DNA of 64,000 bases, from contig NZ_AP019400.1 of NCBI RefSeq assembly GCF_004295585.1, positions 4,624,001 to 4,688,000 of the forward strand. Direction: 5' to 3'. Every line of letters starts with the position of its first letter. Positions within the stretch are counted from its first letter, which is position 1. This document shows positions 7,904 to 17,121 of this stretch, one piece after another. The DNA is from Cohnella abietis. GTDB lineage: Bacteria > Bacillota > Bacilli > Paenibacillales > Paenibacillaceae. A program made the translations under genes and the position numbers. The notes below the pieces were generated by a model. It ran no database searches and was not told the origin of the DNA. It saw only the letters and a program-made list of their open reading frames with translations.

Positions 7904-8935
7904 CTAGCTTGCTCCAGACGAGCCTGTCTTCAGTAAAAAAAGCTCAAGTCCTATTGTTTTTTCAATACGACCGGTTTTCATCGCATAGTCTAGATCAGCA
8001 AGATCGGAAAGCATCGTCGCCAGACGTTCCTGGCTGAATTTGCGCGCCTGCTCGGCTGTAATTTTGACTGCATATGGGTGAAGCCCTATCTGTGTGGCCA
8101 TTTGTTGAGGAGTGTAGCCTTGACTTCCAAGCTCCTTAACATAAAGCATGTTACGGAACTGACGTACAAGGAGCGCCATCAGCTTAATCGGCTCCTCACG
8201 TTGCTTAAGCAAATCATAATAAAGCGTAATGGCGGCCGCAGTTCTGAGCGCAGCTAATTCCTCTGTTAATTTGAATACATTTTGCTCGGTTGCCATCGGC
8301 ACGAGCTCTTGAACAGATTGTGCAGTTACTGTCCCTCCCTGACCCGCATGCAAGCAAAGCTTATCCGCCTCCGCAGCCAATGCATGCAAATCCGTACCCA
8401 CCCGACGCAGAAGCTCCTCTGCAGCTGAGCTGCCCATTGTACGACCTTGATTGCTTGCACGCTTATTCAGCCATTGCAGCAGCTCTTCAGACTGCAATGG
8501 CGTGAACGCAATGATGGAATCATTTGTTTTAGCGGTTTTGACAAGCTTCTTACGTTCATCCAGCTTTTCGTGACCCACTAGGAAAATAAGAATAGTCGTT
8601 TCGGATGGCTGCCCCATATAAGTAAGCAGTCTCTCTGGATGATGTTCGATACGACTGGATTCTTTTCCCGAGGCGAACAATACACTATCCCTGACGAGTA
8701 TAACTTTGCTTGGCACAAGAAACGGAAGAGTTTCTGCTTCTTCTATAATGACATCAAGTGATGTTTCACCAGTATCAAAACGAACGATAGCCATTTCCCG
8801 GTGGTCAGGTTCAACTACCTGCTCCAGCAATCGCTCTATAAATTCATTCATCAAATAAGATTCTGTTCCGTAGCAGACGTATATCGGGGATATGCTGCCT
8901 TGCTTAATTAAACGAAAAGCTTGTTTAGCGTCCAT
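7904..8935 (-). CDS. holA: DNA polymerase III delta subunit
   Basis: The clamp-loader delta subunit (YqeN) opens the beta sliding clamp. The 343-residue protein from ATG 8935 (MDAKQAFRLIKQG) has the family hallmarks ISPIYVCYGTESYLMNEFIE near the N-terminus, a degenerate AAA+ fold without a usable Walker A, and the C-terminal collar (RQFRNMLYVKELGSQGYTPQQMA). GGGGGA lies upstream; earlier in-frame codons lack a site. The neighbourhood comEC-(sigma/anti-sigma)-holA-rpsT is the Bacillus order with an inserted regulatory pair. Confidence 0.95.
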   Translation of the reverse strand: MDAKQAFRLIKQGSISPIYVCYGTESYLMNEFIERLLEQVVEPDHREMAIVRFDTGETSLDVIIEEAETLPFLVPSKVILVRDSVLFASGKESSRIEHHPERLLTYMGQPSETTILIFLVGHEKLDERKKLVKTAKTNDSIIAFTPLQSEELLQWLNKRASNQGRTMGSSAAEELLRRVGTDLHALAAEADKLCLHAGQGGTVTAQSVQELVPMATEQNVFKLTEELAALRTAAAITLYYDLLKQREEPIKLMALLVRQFRNMLYVKELGSQGYTPQQMATQIGLHPYAVKITAEQARKFSQERLATMLSDLADLDYAMKTGRIEKTIGLELFLLKTGSSGAS

Positions 8936-9164
8936 GTTAAAATCCCCCAACCCTATGTAGACATTGTAGTTTGTTTCATTGTACAACAAACAACAAAGAG
9001 ATCACACCTTTAGGAAGATGTAATCCCTTTGCGCTCGGACATCTATATCAACGTTCGCCGGCCGGCCCATGGTGCCGTGCGCGAACGACCGCTACGTCGC
9101 CCGAAGACGAACGTCAACTCCATCTGTACACTATATGCAACAGCTCGCAAATGGTGAGGATAGG
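8936..9164 (-). other. GC-rich intergenic segment with two alternative stems
   Basis: Between the anti-sigma gene and holA, GTTCGC (9053-9058) with CGGC (9059-9062) pairs with GCCG and GCGAAC (9074-9086). Alternatively ACGTTCG (9051-9057) pairs with CGAACGT (9108-9114). The two folds exclude each other and no T-tract follows. It is much richer in G+C than its surroundings. It may be a leader for holA or a decayed inserted element; no gene is visible. Confidence 0.35.
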
Positions 9165-10184
9165 TTAGCGTGATGTTTCTTTAACATTAATTGTATCAAA
9201 CTGCCACTGGGTTTGATTTCCGTTGGCATCCGTGAAAGTGAAATAAAGAATCGTGCTATCCTCATTCCAGTTCAGAAAGCTTATCTTACCCTCACGAGCC
9301 TCGGAATTAAACACCTGGCTATCATCAGCAGTATTGTACACCTGATACGTTCCTGCTCCTTCAACCGCAACAGCTCTCCACTTCTCATCTGGTGAAAACG
9401 ATAGTGCGGCTGGGATGGACATCAGCATTGAAGGTTCCTTAGGAATATCCGCTTTAGGAATATCTGCCTTAGGGTTCTCAGTTAAAATCGCTCCAAATTG
9501 ATCCTTAGCATTGAGCCCTTGTTTACCCATATCCGTAGAATCTTTTTCCTGCGGTGCGGTTAAACTTGGCTCAACTTTGCTTACCGAAGATTTATCTGGC
9601 ACAGTAGACTTGTCATCAAATTGCTCCAATGCCATCGATCTGGAAGCTGATTCCTTGTTGGTTTCAATTTCTGCTCCCTTCATCCTAGACATCGAGTCTG
9701 ATAATAAACCTGCTTCATTCCCAGAAGAAGAAGCTACAGAAGAAAATGGGGATGGTGCAGCGGCTTCATTATGACTGCCACTCCCACCTGAAATCCATTG
9801 GCTTGGATTGCTAAATATCAATAGCCCCGCAACTACGCCAGCAGCGACCACACCCGATATTTTACCAAATAAATGCCGAGACGGACGATGTGACCTTGCA
9901 GAAGAAGGCTTATCGTTTGAGCTATCCTCATTAAGTCGGGAATCACTTGTCGAATCTGCAGCATGAAGTCGTTCCAATTCGGGAAGTATGGCATCTACAA
10001 GACTGAACTTGGGTACTACCCGCGGCAGCTGCTCCAATTCATTGGACAGCCTTTGCAGCCTTGTTAGCATGGCGGCGCAATCCGGGCATTGACCAACATG
10101 ATCCATCATGAGCGACGTTTCTTGTTGATCTAAATCACTATCAATGTGACGCTGCATGAGTTCCATCACCTCTTGGCAAATCAT
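9165..10184 (-). CDS. Membrane anti-sigma factor with zinc-finger domain
   Basis: The protein has 339 residues. The N-terminus carries a ZAS-type anti-sigma zinc-binding pattern (HIDSD...HVGQCPDCAAML, residues about 13-40). One membrane segment follows near residues 108-126 (ISGVVAAGVVAGLLIF), then a Ser/Ala/Asp-rich extracytoplasmic linker with a short PKADI repeat. The C-terminal domain (about 255-335) resembles a single beta-propeller/PD40 blade set (LSFSPDEKWRAVAV...LNWNEDSTILYF). It overlaps the preceding ECF sigma gene by ATGA, so it should be that sigma factor's partner and hold it at the membrane until an envelope signal arrives. The signal cannot be read from the sequence. Confidence 0.85.
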   Translation of the reverse strand: MICQEVMELMQRHIDSDLDQQETSLMMDHVGQCPDCAAMLTRLQRLSNELEQLPRVVPKFSLVDAILPELERLHAADSTSDSRLNEDSSNDKPSSARSHRPSRHLFGKISGVVAAGVVAGLLIFSNPSQWISGGSGSHNEAAAPSPFSSVASSSGNEAGLLSDSMSRMKGAEIETNKESASRSMALEQFDDKSTVPDKSSVSKVEPSLTAPQEKDSTDMGKQGLNAKDQFGAILTENPKADIPKADIPKEPSMLMSIPAALSFSPDEKWRAVAVEGAGTYQVYNTADDSQVFNSEAREGKISFLNWNEDSTILYFTFTDANGNQTQWQFDTINVKETSR

Positions 10185-10729
10185 CCCCGGACACCACCTT
10201 TCTGATAGTCATGAAGAAGAATCTGTAATTGTTGCCGGGCTCTAAATAAGTACGATTTAACAGTATTAAGTGGCAAATTCAAAGAGTCGGCAATTTCATT
10301 GTACGAAAAATCCTGCAAATACCGGAGCACGACAACCGTTCGATGATGCTCTGGGAGCTTGCCGATCGCTTCACGTATTTCCTCGGCAGCGTATGCGGAA
10401 AGAACCTCGGTTTCAACATTATCCCCCGCATGGAAAACCATATCGTGCTCATCGATGGATACGGAAGGCTTTTTGCGCCGAAATTTGTCAATACATATGT
10501 TTGTTACAATTCGTTGTACCCAGGTGCGAAATTGAGCTTTTTCCTCGTAAGAATCAATTTTTGTATAAATACGGATGAGTGCATCCTGAGATGCATCCAG
10601 GGCATCTTGCTCGTTATTTAATAAATAATAAGCCGTACGATATACTTGATTCTCAATTTCGCGGAGTAGCGTAACGAGAGCTTCCCGGTCGCCCGCTTGT
10701 GCGGCTTTGATCAGAGCCGGCTCCACCAC
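10181..10729 (-). CDS. ECF-type RNA polymerase sigma factor
   Basis: The 182-residue protein has region 2 (YRTAYYLLNNEQDALDASQDALIRIY...FRTWVQRIVTNICIDKFRR) and region 4 (LPEHHRTVVVLRYLQDFSYNEIADSLNLPLNTVKSYLFRARQQL), the two-domain layout of SigW/SigM-like ECF factors. It starts with GTG 10729 seven bases after AGGAGG; a second GTG follows immediately. It is translationally coupled to the anti-sigma gene. The target regulon cannot be named from this window; sequence upstream on the minus strand has a weak TTGCTA/TAAAAT pair but no clear autoregulatory ECF promoter. Confidence 0.92.
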   Translation of the reverse strand: MVEPALIKAAQAGDREALVTLLREIENQVYRTAYYLLNNEQDALDASQDALIRIYTKIDSYEEKAQFRTWVQRIVTNICIDKFRRKKPSVSIDEHDMVFHAGDNVETEVLSAYAAEEIREAIGKLPEHHRTVVVLRYLQDFSYNEIADSLNLPLNTVKSYLFRARQQLQILLHDYQKGGVRG

Positions 10730-10941
10730 AGAAGATCCTCCTCCCCTGCACCTTCACAGACGTTAGTGTCTGAATAAAGGTTGCAATCCCCCCTAGGGAA
10801 TTTCAGGTAATTTTATCTTTAATACTTTCAGTCTAGCAAAAATGTACGAAAAGGCATAATGTTTTATCTTGGATATATGAAACCGAATGGCACCTTATAC
10901 CGTCTAATAGGTTGGAATTAAATGATCATACATTCATTCTT

Positions 10942-13539
10942 TCACTTGCGCAACATTCTTCTTTCCATTGCTCCATTCGGGCGAACTAAATATTGAATTT
11001 CCCCATTTAAATCTGTACGAAAAATGTTTGTACCCGAAGCCGTTAAACGTTCCATAACTGCTGGATAAGGGTGACCATAGCTATTGTTAAGTCCGACCGA
11101 AATAATCGTATCCTGTGGGTTCCAGTAGTCTACCCACTCGTTAGTCGTAGACGTTTTACTACCGTGATGTCCTGCCTTTAATACATCTACCCGCCGCACT
11201 GTCGTCGCGTTCAGGTTATTTTTAATTAATTCAGCTTCAACGATTTCCCGTTCTCCCTCAGCCTCCAAATCTCCAGAAAGCAGGAAGCTTCTCCCGTATA
11301 CAGTAACAAGTAAAACAACGCTGCGGGCATTCTGATTGCCCCAAAGCATAATATCATTCGTCGATCCCGCCTGTGCAACTGTAGGATACAAAACTTTTAT
11401 TTTAGTTGATGAGTCTATCTCCCACTCCATTGGTTCATGAACGGAATAAATAGAGGTGTTTTTGTTCAGTGCTAGTTGAAATAATGATAGAACTACCGGC
11501 GAGTTCTTTATCGTCCCATTAAACAATAGCGTACGAATAGGAATATTTTCAATAACCGCCTTTGCGCCCCCAATATGATCAGCATCTAAGTGAGTCAAAA
11601 CTAAAGCATCCAGCTTGCCGATTCCACGCTTGTTCAACAACGGAACAAGTAATTTGCGCCCCACCTCATAAGGATCGCTGCGGTTTTTCCATTCTTCATT
11701 TTTCTTCCGGAAGCTGATCGTACCACCTGTATCTATTAAGACAAGCTTGCCTTGCCCAGTACGAATCAGGATACTATCCCCTTGGCCGACATTAATAAAA
11801 GAAACGGTCGCATTGCGATTCAACCATGCAGGCTGATATCCCCATAGCAGCCAAGCTGCAACAATGACTGCAATCCCCGCACCTTTAAGAGCCTTTGTCA
11901 GCTTACTCGTGCTTTGCCACCCGACAGATTCAATTATTAAAGGCACGGTGTCCTGTTCCTTTGTATGCTCCACCACTCCTACTTTCGTGTGCTTCTTCCA
12001 CCATTCCCGTTCCTTCACTGAGGCTAATCTTCTTTTTAACAATTTTATTCCCAAGCCCATGAGCAAATATGCAATGACAATCCACATTAAGGAAACTTGC
12101 TGCCATGCCGTTCTCAAACCAAGATAACCATTCAACCATTCCACTAAAAAGAAGGTCAAATTGTTACCTGCTGTAGCTAGCTTAGCCGGAATAATTCCTA
12201 ATGGAAGCCAAATGCTACCCAATGCGATAGATGCCATCCCAAGCGGCAAAACGATAAGGCTAATAAAAGGAACAAGCACAAAGTTCGCCGGCAAGGACAT
12301 CAAATTAAAAGTGTGAAAATAATAAGCCGTAAGCGGAAAAGAAACCACTTGTGCAGTCAATGTAACAGCTACCGGTCCTCGGAGCCATTTCCATGGAATG
12401 GGCAAAGATGCGGTTACCGTAGGAACGAAAAGAATTAAGCCAGCCGTCACAATAAAAGAAAGCTGAAAGCCAATTTCTTCAATAAGTGAGGGATTCCATA
12501 TTAGCATGATTAATGCTGCTGCAAGCAATAGGTGTAACCCATCCTTCAATGCATGACGACGTGCTAACCAAAGCGCAATCATAGCCATTAAGCAAGCTCT
12601 AACGGCCGAAGGAGAGCCTCCGGTAATCATCATGTAAAACGGTAACATAGCGATTGTCACATCTAATGTTCGTTCCCGTGTCATTTTTAACAATGCGCCA
12701 AGCTGCAACAGGAGGTATACAACAACACCTACATGAAGCCCAGAAATGGCCAATATATGTGTAAGCCCAAGCCTAGCAAAATAATCGAATTGTTCAGGAT
12801 CAAGGTCTGAGCGAATACCGACAACAAGACCCTTCATGTAACCCGAATCACCAGTAGGATATAGGCGATCCATCAACCCTCCAATCAAATCCCTCATCCG
12901 ATCAAGCTCTCTCATTGGTTTAATTGTAAGCGGGACAGGCTTATCCAAGAGAGAAACGCTATCCGTACCTTTAATTGACATCTGCCAGTAGATGCCATGC
13001 TTATTCAAAAACTCTCGATAATCGAACGCTCCGAAATTACCCGTTTGATCTGGAAGCTCCATATTCCCAGTCAGTCGGACCCAATCTCCTTGGTGCCAGC
13101 TTGCTGCGACCTCCTGCTGTGCCTGTTCAATTAACTTGATTCTGACTATTACTGTATCTGTCAATTTCTCCATTTTGTCAGTGGCTGCAAGTTGCATCCC
13201 ATATGCCTTAAGCTTAAATGTAGCCAAGTCGCCATCCACTTCAATTACCGAGCTTATATAGCCTTCTAGAATAGCTTCTGCTCCTATAGTAGCGTCCATA
13301 TTCTCAATATCCGTTGTTTTGTGAAGCTCCACCCATTGCCGTTCAGCGCTAGCTAATATCAATGCTAGTATACAAACGAGCGCAAGCCTCGGACTTAATT
13401 TACCCGCTGCACCAAGGCCTACGAGAAGAAGGATTAGAGCACCTAGCACTAGGATAGCACGCAGTCCCTGACATAAAGACAATATAGAAACTCCCGCTAT
13501 CCAGCAGCATGAAACTGCAGCGAGGGGCCTTCTGTTCAT
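10942..13539 (-). CDS. comEC: ComEC/Rec2 DNA-uptake channel protein
   Basis: ComEC forms the membrane channel that carries single-stranded DNA into competent cells. The 865-residue protein has an N-terminal soluble OB-like domain between early membrane segments (DUF4131 region, about 50-190), the Competence multi-span domain with LGLTHILAISGLHVGVVVYLL and GGSPSAVRACLMA, and a C-terminal metallo-beta-lactamase domain with VLTHLDADHIGG, LSGDLE and VLKAGHHGSKTST. The start at ATG 13539 (MNRRPLAAVSC) follows AGGTG; ATG 13563 is less well placed. The protein is somewhat longer than the B. subtilis one. A terminator separates it from comEB upstream, so it is probably transcribed partly by read-through. 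Confidence 0.95.
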   Translation of the reverse strand: MNRRPLAAVSCCWIAGVSILSLCQGLRAILVLGALILLLVGLGAAGKLSPRLALVCILALILASAERQWVELHKTTDIENMDATIGAEAILEGYISSVIEVDGDLATFKLKAYGMQLAATDKMEKLTDTVIVRIKLIEQAQQEVAASWHQGDWVRLTGNMELPDQTGNFGAFDYREFLNKHGIYWQMSIKGTDSVSLLDKPVPLTIKPMRELDRMRDLIGGLMDRLYPTGDSGYMKGLVVGIRSDLDPEQFDYFARLGLTHILAISGLHVGVVVYLLLQLGALLKMTRERTLDVTIAMLPFYMMITGGSPSAVRACLMAMIALWLARRHALKDGLHLLLAAALIMLIWNPSLIEEIGFQLSFIVTAGLILFVPTVTASLPIPWKWLRGPVAVTLTAQVVSFPLTAYYFHTFNLMSLPANFVLVPFISLIVLPLGMASIALGSIWLPLGIIPAKLATAGNNLTFFLVEWLNGYLGLRTAWQQVSLMWIVIAYLLMGLGIKLLKRRLASVKEREWWKKHTKVGVVEHTKEQDTVPLIIESVGWQSTSKLTKALKGAGIAVIVAAWLLWGYQPAWLNRNATVSFINVGQGDSILIRTGQGKLVLIDTGGTISFRKKNEEWKNRSDPYEVGRKLLVPLLNKRGIGKLDALVLTHLDADHIGGAKAVIENIPIRTLLFNGTIKNSPVVLSLFQLALNKNTSIYSVHEPMEWEIDSSTKIKVLYPTVAQAGSTNDIMLWGNQNARSVVLLVTVYGRSFLLSGDLEAEGEREIVEAELIKNNLNATTVRRVDVLKAGHHGSKTSTTNEWVDYWNPQDTIISVGLNNSYGHPYPAVMERLTASGTNIFRTDLNGEIQYLVRPNGAMERRMLRK

Positions 13540-13574
13540 ATATCCCGCACCTCTCTCCAACATACGACAAAGAA

Positions 13575-13616
13575 AAGAACCCCTTCACCGACATCATATC
13601 GGTAAAGAGGTTCTTC
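13575..13616 (-). terminator. Terminator between comEB and comEC
   Basis: Minus-strand stem AAGAACCTCTTTACCGA / TCGGTGAAGGGGTTCTT with small mismatches, then TTCTTTG. The weak T-tract suggests attenuation rather than a full stop. Confidence 0.6.
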
Positions 13617-13651
13617 CTCTAGCTACGTATTCTTATCCTATTTCAATGCGA

Positions 13652-14170
13652 CTAAGATCCATCCTGCACTTCTGTATCCGCTGGAGGAACATAATTGTCT
13701 AGCTGCCTGAATAGCAAGCCTCTTTGCTCCATAAGGGAGGTTACTTTGCCATCATCCTTGGAATAGGGCCTATAATATACAATCTCCACAATGCCGCTGT
13801 TAGCAAGCATATTCGCGCAAGTCCAGCAAGGCTGATCTGTCACATACACGACTGAGCCCTCGCGATCCACACGGTCTGTGAAAAGCAGAAGATTCTGTTC
13901 AGCATGAATAGTACGGATACACCTTTGCTTCTTAATCATCTCAGTCGAGGCTGAGCCAGCTATCGCCGGCTCAAATTCCTCTACAATCATACAACCGGCT
14001 TCTGAGCAGTCCTGCACGCCCATTGGCGCCCCGTTGTATGCCGTACCAAGAAGCTTCTTCCCTTGCACGAGCACTGTCCCTACATGACGACGGGGACAGC
14101 GAGAGCGCGTAGAAACCATAAAAGCAATGTCCATAAAATACGTATCCCAGTCTTTACGCAGGGATGTCAT
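13652..14170 (-). CDS. comEB: dCMP deaminase family protein ComEB
   Basis: ComEB is a zinc-dependent deoxycytidylate deaminase homologue encoded in the late competence operon. The 172 residues include the zinc-binding HAEQN motif (TIHAEQNLLLF) and the PCWTCANML Cys pair, plus the N-terminal SRCPRRHVGTVLV / GTAYNGAPMG substrate region. All metal ligands expected in the family are visible, so it is likely active. It is located between comEC and metY on the minus strand, 34 bp from the latter. Confidence 0.93.
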   Translation of the reverse strand: MTSLRKDWDTYFMDIAFMVSTRSRCPRRHVGTVLVQGKKLLGTAYNGAPMGVQDCSEAGCMIVEEFEPAIAGSASTEMIKKQRCIRTIHAEQNLLLFTDRVDREGSVVYVTDQPCWTCANMLANSGIVEIVYYRPYSKDDGKVTSLMEQRGLLFRQLDNYVPPADTEVQDGS

Positions 14171-14204
14171 TTGTTACAACCTCCGCCTACGCTAACAGTG
14201 CCGA

Positions 14205-15491
14205 TTAATTCTGGCTTGCAGCGAATGCTTGATCTAGATCATTAAGGATATCCTTAATACCTTCTGTTCCAACGGATAAACGAATCATTCCCGGCTGAAC
14301 GCCAGCTGAGATCTGTTCCGACTCGCTAAGCTGCTGATGCGTCGTGCTCGCTGGGTGAATAATTAATGATTTGGAATCGCCAACGTTTGCCAAATGTGAG
14401 AATAGCTTAACGGAGTTGATAACCTTTTTACCCGCTTCAATACCGCCTTTAATTCCAAACGTCAGGATTGCTCCTTGTCCATTAGGCAAATAACGTTGAC
14501 CTAACTCATAGGAAGGGTGGCTTTCCAGACCGGCATAGCTAACCCATTCTACTGCAGGGTGAGTCTCAAGGAACTTAGCAACAGCTAATGCATTGCTGCT
14601 GTGACGTTCCATGCGAAGGTGAAGGGTTTCCAAGCCCTGTAAGAACATAAAGGAGTTAAATGGAGCAAGTGCTGCACCCATATCGCGAAGAAGCTGAACG
14701 CGCATTTTGATAATATACGCAACTGGTCCAACTGCATCTGTATAAACAACACCGTTGTAGCTTGGATCTGGCTCAGTTAGGCCAGGGAATTTGCCGCTAG
14801 CTTTCCAATCGAACTTTCCGCCATCAACGACGATACCACCGATAGAAGTACCATGACCGCCAATAAACTTCGTTGCCGAGTGAAGAACAATATCCGCACC
14901 GTGCTCCAATGGACGGCATAGGAACGGAGTTGCAAATGTGCTGTCGATGATAAGCGGAATTCCATTGTCATGAGCGACTGCTGCAACAGCTGCGATATCG
15001 AGGATGTCGCCTTTAGGATTACCAATTGTTTCTGCAAAAACCGCTTTAGTTTTCGGTGTAATGGCTTTGCGGAAATTTTCAGGATCTGAAGGATCAACGA
15101 ACTTCACAGTAATACCTAGCTTAGCTAAAGTAATCGAGAACAGATTATAAGTACCGCCATACAGACTTGCTGCAGAAACGATCTCATCTCCTGCGCCCGC
15201 AATATTAAGGATGGAGTATGTAATAGCTGCTTGACCGGAGCCAACTGCAAGCGCTGCTGCGCCACCCTCCAAAGCTGCTACGCGTTGTTCAAATACATCT
15301 GAAGTTGGGTTCATAATACGAGTATAGATATTTCCAAACTCTTTAAGTCCAAACAAGTTAGCGGCGTGATCAGTGTCACGGAATCCGTAAGATGTTGTTT
15401 GATAAATAGGAACAGCACGCGACATTGTCGTTGGATCGATCTGTTGTCCAGCATGTACAGCAAGGGTTTCTAATGAGTAATCGTTACTAAT
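14205..15491 (-). CDS. metY: O-acetylhomoserine sulfhydrylase (PLP-dependent), apparent ATT start
   Basis: This Cys/Met-metabolism PLP enzyme makes homocysteine from O-acetylhomoserine and sulfide. The PLP-lysine site is in HSATKFIGGHGTSIGG; NIYTRIMNPTSDVFEQRVAALEGG and the C-terminal RLSVGTEGIKDI are typical. Homology continues upstream of the first ATG (15425): the codons read SNDYSLETLAVHAGQQIDPTT, the normal MetY N-terminus, and no ATG, GTG or TTG occurs in frame before the ribosome binding site. AGGAGG (15506-15501) is followed after nine bases by ATT (15491), which I take as the start, giving 428 residues. If ATG 15425 were used, about 22 conserved residues would be lost and no binding site would precede it. 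It interrupts the com cluster between comEB and comEA. Confidence 0.85.
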   Translation of the reverse strand: MSNDYSLETLAVHAGQQIDPTTMSRAVPIYQTTSYGFRDTDHAANLFGLKEFGNIYTRIMNPTSDVFEQRVAALEGGAAALAVGSGQAAITYSILNIAGAGDEIVSAASLYGGTYNLFSITLAKLGITVKFVDPSDPENFRKAITPKTKAVFAETIGNPKGDILDIAAVAAVAHDNGIPLIIDSTFATPFLCRPLEHGADIVLHSATKFIGGHGTSIGGIVVDGGKFDWKASGKFPGLTEPDPSYNGVVYTDAVGPVAYIIKMRVQLLRDMGAALAPFNSFMFLQGLETLHLRMERHSSNALAVAKFLETHPAVEWVSYAGLESHPSYELGQRYLPNGQGAILTFGIKGGIEAGKKVINSVKLFSHLANVGDSKSLIIHPASTTHQQLSESEQISAGVQPGMIRLSVGTEGIKDILNDLDQAFAASQN

Positions 15492-15581
15492 TTTAATCAG
15501 CCTCCTGATAGGTAAATAAATGAATTCCTTTTCATTTTCTCACATTTTTGCTGAATGTAAAAGTCATGATGGATTTTGTTT

Positions 15582-16178
15582 TTAATTCGATTTTTGTATT
15601 TTAATAAATGCGGACATTTTGTCAAAAACTTTCGGCCCAATTCCTTTCACTTCAAGCAGCTGCTCCTTCCGACTAAAACCATTAAGCTTCTCTCGATATG
15701 CAATAATAGCCTTTGCCTTGGATGGTCCGATTCCTGGCAAAGTTTCCAGCTGGGATTGGTTCGCTTGGTTTATATCCAGCAGATTAGAGCTTGTTTGCGA
15801 TACTTCAGCTGCCGGTTGTCCATTAGAGATTGGAGCTGCTGGTGCTTCAGCTTCCGTTGTGCCCTCTGCAGCAGGCTTCAGTAATTCCTGACCTGGCTGA
15901 CTGGCTGAAGGCGCAGCTTCCTTCACAGGCTCGGCATCCTTTTTAACAACCTCCTCCTTCACTACAGAGTCCCTTTCAGGCGAAGCTTTTGACTCCGAGG
16001 ATAAGCTCTCTACTGCTGCCCTTAAAGGCTGGTTCACGGTTGTCCACTCAGGCATAGCCGCTTTCGTTGAACCGTGAAATAATGCGTAAACTAGAAGTCC
16101 TCCTCCTGTTATTAGTAATGCTGTGACCAAATAACTCTTTGTACTTGGAAATACTTTTTTGATTTTGTCTATAATCAT
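15582..16178 (-). CDS. comEA: DNA receptor ComEA
   Basis: ComEA is the membrane-anchored double-stranded-DNA receptor for transformation. The 198-residue protein from ATG 16178 (MIIDKIKKVFPSTK) has one N-terminal membrane segment (about 16-32), a flexible Ala/Glu/Pro-rich linker and a C-terminal helix-hairpin-helix DNA-binding domain (INQANQSQLETLPGIGPSKA and LLEVKGIGPKVFDKM). The start follows AGGAGG. The SLBB-like oligomerisation domain found in some homologues is not evident. It is divergent from comER. Confidence 0.93.
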   Translation of the reverse strand: MIIDKIKKVFPSTKSYLVTALLITGGGLLVYALFHGSTKAAMPEWTTVNQPLRAAVESLSSESKASPERDSVVKEEVVKKDAEPVKEAAPSASQPGQELLKPAAEGTTEAEAPAAPISNGQPAAEVSQTSSNLLDINQANQSQLETLPGIGPSKAKAIIAYREKLNGFSRKEQLLEVKGIGPKVFDKMSAFIKIQKSN

Positions 16179-16287
16179 CTCTGATTCCTCCTGTATCTTT
16201 TGGCTTTTCAAAATTAAAACGGTATGACGACCAAGCAATGGTTCATATAATGGGGGAAGTAGATTAATGGCTTGGGAGGGACAATGG

Positions 16288-17121
16288 ATGAAAATCGGCT
16301 TTATCGGTGCGGGCAGCATGGGAAGCTTATTAGTGGGTGCCTTCATACGCGCAGGAGCAATACGCCCGGACGATATTACTGTCAGCTCCCGAACGTCTTC
16401 AAAGTTATCCAGCCTTGCAGAACAGTATCCTGGTCTACAAATTGCTAGCAATAACAAGCAAACGGCAAGCTGGGCTGACTATTTATTTTTGTGTATAAAG
16501 CCAATGGACTTCCACAAGGTGCTCAACGAAATATCACCTGTTCTTAAGTCAAACCAAATTGTAATTTCCATTACTAGTCCTGTAAAAATTGCTTCTCTTG
16601 AAGAGCTCATTCCTAGTAAAATTGCTAAAATCATACCAAGCGTAGTCAACGCCGTCGGAAGCGGTGCCTCCTTATTTATGTGGGGAACACGATTAACTAC
16701 AGAGGATAAGACGGCATTGTGGGAATTGTTCTCTACTATTAGCAAGCCCATAGAAATATTGGAGGAAGAAGTTCGAGTCGCATCCGATTTGTCTAGCTGT
16801 GGCCCTGCCTTCCTTGCTAATCTCTTAGAGCAATTTATCGAAGCTGCTGTGGTGTCCACAGGAATGGAAAGGGAGACAGCGACAGCACTAGCCTGTGAAA
16901 TGATGCTAGGAACGGCAAGGCTTATGGTGGAGTATCCCTGCTCCCCAGAAGAGCTACAGGCAAGGGTGTCCGTACCTGGAGGCATAACCGCAGTTGCTTT
17001 AGAGGTGCTGCAAAACTCCACTCAAGGCGCGTTCTTGCAGGTGCTCCACACCACACACGAAAAATTCGCGGAGGACCTGGACCGGGTCGATTCCTCCTTG
17101 TTCCCAAGAGAGTGCATATAG
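16288..17121 (+). CDS. comER: ComER, pyrroline-5-carboxylate reductase-like protein
   Basis: The 277-residue protein has the ProC fold: an N-terminal Rossmann motif (GFIGAGSMGSLLV), the NADP-binding stretch SSRTSSKL, and the C-terminal dimer/active-site region (SSCGPAFLANLLEQF, VPGGITAVALEVL). In B. subtilis comER lies opposite comEA and its protein influences biofilm/sporulation timing; a proline-biosynthetic role is not established. The start at ATG 16288 (MKIGFIGAG) follows GGGAGG; an in-frame ATG at 16267 has no site. Position opposite comEA supports the name. Confidence 0.9.
   Translation: MKIGFIGAGSMGSLLVGAFIRAGAIRPDDITVSSRTSSKLSSLAEQYPGLQIASNNKQTASWADYLFLCIKPMDFHKVLNEISPVLKSNQIVISITSPVKIASLEELIPSKIAKIIPSVVNAVGSGASLFMWGTRLTTEDKTALWELFSTISKPIEILEEEVRVASDLSSCGPAFLANLLEQFIEAAVVSTGMERETATALACEMMLGTARLMVEYPCSPEELQARVSVPGGITAVALEVLQNSTQGAFLQVLHTTHEKFAEDLDRVDSSLFPRECI

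Noticed and set aside
10878..10904. Plus-strand TGAAAC-17-CGTC resembling an ECF (SigW-type) promoter near the sigma gene
   Set aside because: It points into the sigma gene's upstream gap on the wrong strand for the sigma/anti-sigma pair and lacks the full CGTA -10.
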